Assembly: GCA_002725365.1 (NCBI GenBank)
Contig: PBOW01000082.1
Span: 1-20,166, forward strand
Source of the DNA: Chloroflexota bacterium
Lineage (GTDB): Bacteria > Chloroflexota > Dehalococcoidia > UBA2979
DNA length: 20,166 nucleotides
Direction of reading: 5' to 3'
Both the position numbers and the translations under genes were made by a program. Under the pieces are notes generated by a model. That model ran no database searches. It saw only the letters and a program-made list of their open reading frames with translations, and had not been told where the DNA came from. Shown piece by piece: positions 18,421-20,166 of this stretch (position 1 is the stretch's first letter; every line of letters begins with the position of its first letter).

Positions 18421-20106
18421 ATGAGTGATGACACTAAATTTGATATCAGGCATAAAAGTCGCGTACTAGTAGATGGACCTGATCGAGCAGCTGCCCGCTC
18501 TCAGCTGCACTCAGTAGGATATACCCGGGATGACCTGAAAAAACCACTGGTGATGGTGGCACATGAATGGATCGGCACCATGCCGTGCAATTATTCACAG
18601 CGGGCTCTCGCGCAGCAAGTAATGGCAGGAATTCGAGCCGCTGGTGGTACTCCCATGGAAGTGAACACAGTATCAATTTCCGACGGAATAACTATGGGAA
18701 CTGAAGGCATGAAGGCCTCACTTATATCGCGCGAACTCATTGCAGACTCAATCGAGCTATGTGGGATCGGATACTCATTTGACGCGGCAGTGATAATCGT
18801 CGGATGCGATAAAACCATCCCGGGAGGTGCTATGGCATTAGCTAGGCTCAACTTGCCAGGGATTGTTCTGTATTCAGGCTCGATCGCTCCAGGGTCCTTC
18901 CAGGGTGAAGACGTCACCATCCAAGATGTTTTTGAAGGAGTTGGTAAACACGCAGCTGGCAATATGACAGACGAAGAACTTGCGGAACTCGAAGCTGCTG
19001 CCTGTCCGGGAGCTGGTGCGTGCGGTGCCCAATATACCGCGAATACAATGGCTACTGTCCTTGAATTCCTAGGTATCTCCGAGATGGGAACAAGTACACC
19101 TGGAGCTACAGATCCCCGAAAAAACGATATCGGTGTGGAGATCGGCGAACGGGTGATGGAACTTCTAGCGAATGGCACACTCCCGAGAGAATTACTCACT
19201 AAAGAAGCGTTTGAAAACGGGATCGCGTGTGCGACGGCTACTGGCGGATCAACAAACGTCGTTCTGCATCTCTTAGCAATAGCAGCGGAATGTGGAATTG
19301 ACCTCGATATTGATGACTTCAACCGTGTTTCGGATAACACACCTCTAATCGGCGACTTGCGACCCGGTGGGCAATATGTAGCACTGGATTGGGACAGAGC
19401 GGGAGGAACGCGACTACTCGCGAAGCGCTTGCTCGAGGCGAACAAGATCGATGGTGGCCAAATGACAGTGTCTGGAAGAACTATTGCAGAAGAAGCTAAT
19501 CTGGCCGAAGAAACTCCCGGACAAAAAGTAATTCTAGACGCTGAGCATGCCCTAAAGCCCACCGGAGGATTGGTAATCCTTAAGGGTTCACTCGCACCAA
19601 ACGGCTCGGTTATTAAAGTAGCCGGTCACGAACGATTAACCCACAGGGGACCTGCTCGCGTATTCGAAAGAGAAGAAGATGCGATGGAGGCTGTTCTAGA
19701 GGGGCAGATTCTCGAAGGGGATGTGTTGGTAATTAGAAATGAGGGTCCTGTAGGCGGGCCCGGTATGAGAGAAATGCTTGGTGTGACTGCAGCATTGGTG
19801 GGAGCCGGGCTTGATAGTTCAGTTGCTCTACTCACCGATGGCCGATTTTCGGGAGCGACACGCGGACTTATGGCTGGTCACGTAGCCCCTGAGGCAGCTG
19901 CCGGTGGTCCAATTGCAGCAGTTGAAGAAGGGGATTCTATATATTTTGATATACCTAACCGTGAACTCAATATCGAGATATCCGAAAATGAGGTTTCAGC
20001 CAGATTAAGTCGCTATGTCAAAAGAAGTCCTAACTACCAAAATGGCGTCTTCGCAAAATTTGCTCGACTCGTGTCCGGTGCCGACAAAGGCGCAACCACA
20101 CGCTAG
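18421..20106 (+). CDS. ilvD: Dihydroxy-acid dehydratase
   Basis: Dehydrates 2,3-dihydroxy-isovalerate and 2,3-dihydroxy-3-methylvalerate to the 2-keto acid precursors of valine/leucine and isoleucine (also pantothenate). It is a cytoplasmic iron-sulfur enzyme. Cluster ligands: Cys56 in TMPCN, Cys129 in GCDK (Lys131 being the expected carbamylated metal ligand) and Cys201 in CPGAGAC. Other marks: [11 protein letters not shown] (87-97), [15 protein letters not shown] (271-285), [30 protein letters not shown] and [13 protein letters not shown] with the expected active-site serine. Length is 561 aa, normal. The WIGTMPCN form and the GATTR end match a subtype I associate with Chloroflexi and Actinobacteria. 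Sugar-acid dehydratases share the fold, but this signature set favours IlvD. GGAG lies about 9 nt before the ATG. The 3' end shares CTAG with a convergent gene. Confidence 0.95.
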   Translation: MSDDTKFDIRHKSRVLVDGPDRAAARSQLHSVGYTRDDLKKPLVMVAHEWIGTMPCNYSQRALAQQVMAGIRAAGGTPMEVNTVSISDGITMGTEGMKASLISRELIADSIELCGIGYSFDAAVIIVGCDKTIPGGAMALARLNLPGIVLYSGSIAPGSFQGEDVTIQDVFEGVGKHAAGNMTDEELAELEAAACPGAGACGAQYTANTMATVLEFLGISEMGTSTPGATDPRKNDIGVEIGERVMELLANGTLPRELLTKEAFENGIACATATGGSTNVVLHLLAIAAECGIDLDIDDFNRVSDNTPLIGDLRPGGQYVALDWDRAGGTRLLAKRLLEANKIDGGQMTVSGRTIAEEANLAEETPGQKVILDAEHALKPTGGLVILKGSLAPNGSVIKVAGHERLTHRGPARVFEREEDAMEAVLEGQILEGDVLVIRNEGPVGGPGMREMLGVTAALVGAGLDSSVALLTDGRFSGATRGLMAGHVAPEAAAGGPIAAVEEGDSIYFDIPNRELNIEISENEVSARLSRYVKRSPNYQNGVFAKFARLVSGADKGATTR

Positions 20107-20121
20107 AGCGTTTCTTTTTTT
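20100..20121 (+). terminator. Short hairpin and T-run at the ilvD stop
   Basis: ACGC-TAGA-GCGT (20100-20111) forms a 4-5 bp stem over the ilvD stop codon, followed by TTTCTTTTTTT. This resembles a minimal intrinsic terminator. The same T-run also encodes Lys-Lys-Glu (AAA AAA GAA) of the convergent minus-strand reading frame, so it may be coding sequence by coincidence. Confidence 0.35.
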
Positions 20122-20166
20122 GCCAAAGTTACGGCGGTGAGAGCAGAAAACACTGATACAATTAGG
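20103..20166 (-). CDS. C-terminal end of a probable membrane protein (partial)
   Basis: Reading the minus strand from the window edge, one frame stays open for 20 codons to a TAG at 20105-20103. It encodes a hydrophobic stretch ([15 protein letters not shown]) followed by the polar tail K-K-E-T-L. A last transmembrane helix plus a short basic cytoplasmic tail is typical of multi-pass transporters, such as the major facilitator type, but the family cannot be named from so little. The stop overlaps the ilvD stop in the shared CTAG, a common arrangement of convergent genes. The gene continues beyond the window. Confidence 0.5.
   Translation of the reverse strand, partial: LIVSVFSALTAVTLAKKETL

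Noticed and set aside
18591..19562. 323-codon minus-strand reading frame
   Set aside because: It is antisense to the core of ilvD, which has a full set of catalytic motifs. The product is Ser/Pro/Ala-rich and family-less, a shadow produced by codon bias.
1..20166. CRISPR array, tRNA/rRNA genes, insertion sequences, integrases, toxin-antitoxin or defence genes
   Set aside because: None seen: there are no regularly spaced long repeats, no cloverleaf-like or rRNA stretch in the short gaps, and no transposase or defence motifs in the proteins.

Overview
The window looks like chromosomal DNA of a free-living bacterium with F420/FMN chemistry. The best guess is a marine Chloroflexota of the SAR202 type; an actinobacterium-like lineage is the alternative. 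The reasons are two distinct luciferase-like (LLM class) F420/FMN oxidoreductases within 3.5 kb, one of them of the TIGR03617 kind; an IlvD of the subtype with a W-I-x-T-M-P-C-N iron-sulfur motif, as I recall it from Chloroflexi and Actinobacteria; and moderate GC content by eye. The placement is inference: there is no rRNA or other marker gene. Coding density is very high, and no gene-free stretch exceeds about 210 bases. I see no tRNA, CRISPR array, insertion sequence or phage gene.

Layout. (1) 101-1162 (+): a SAM-dependent methyltransferase with an unusual inserted segment. It runs tail to tail into the next block, and the stop ends overlap by 18 nt. (2) 13630 down to 1145, all on the minus strand and read right to left: an rRNA uracil methyltransferase (RlmD/TrmA family), a Maf nucleotide pyrophosphatase, an ABC ATPase with a very large (1151 aa) FtsX/MacB-type permease, then gltB and gltD, the two subunits of NADPH glutamate synthase. 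Spacing suggests three transcription units or sub-operons: rlmD-maf (2-nt gap), ATPase-permease (25-nt gap), and gltB-gltD (8-nt overlap, ATGGCTAA). (3) 13760-14896 (+): an M42-type metallo-aminopeptidase, divergent from rlmD. (4) 14926-15972 (-): an LLM-class oxidoreductase. (5) 16184-20106 (+): a likely operon of a malate/lactate-dehydrogenase-family (Ldh_2) oxidoreductase, a TIGR03617-type F420 oxidoreductase and dihydroxy-acid dehydratase (ilvD). (6) 20103-20166 (-): the last 20 codons of a probable membrane protein, converging on ilvD with shared CTAG stop codons.

How the genes fit together: gltBD supplies glutamate from glutamine and 2-oxoglutarate, and ilvD makes the 2-keto acid precursors of branched-chain amino acids whose final amination uses glutamate. 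Maf and RlmD are housekeeping genes. The ABC pair is probably an envelope export or lipoprotein/lipid-handling system. The least understood part is the F420-oxidoreductase / Ldh_2 / F420-oxidoreductase / ilvD neighbourhood, whose substrates cannot be read from sequence. No clearly novel defence, mobile or RNA system is visible. The more interesting items are the duplicated-FtsX permease, the F420/Ldh_2 cluster with repeated motifs in its leader, the methyltransferase insertion and the cysteine-bearing tail of Maf.
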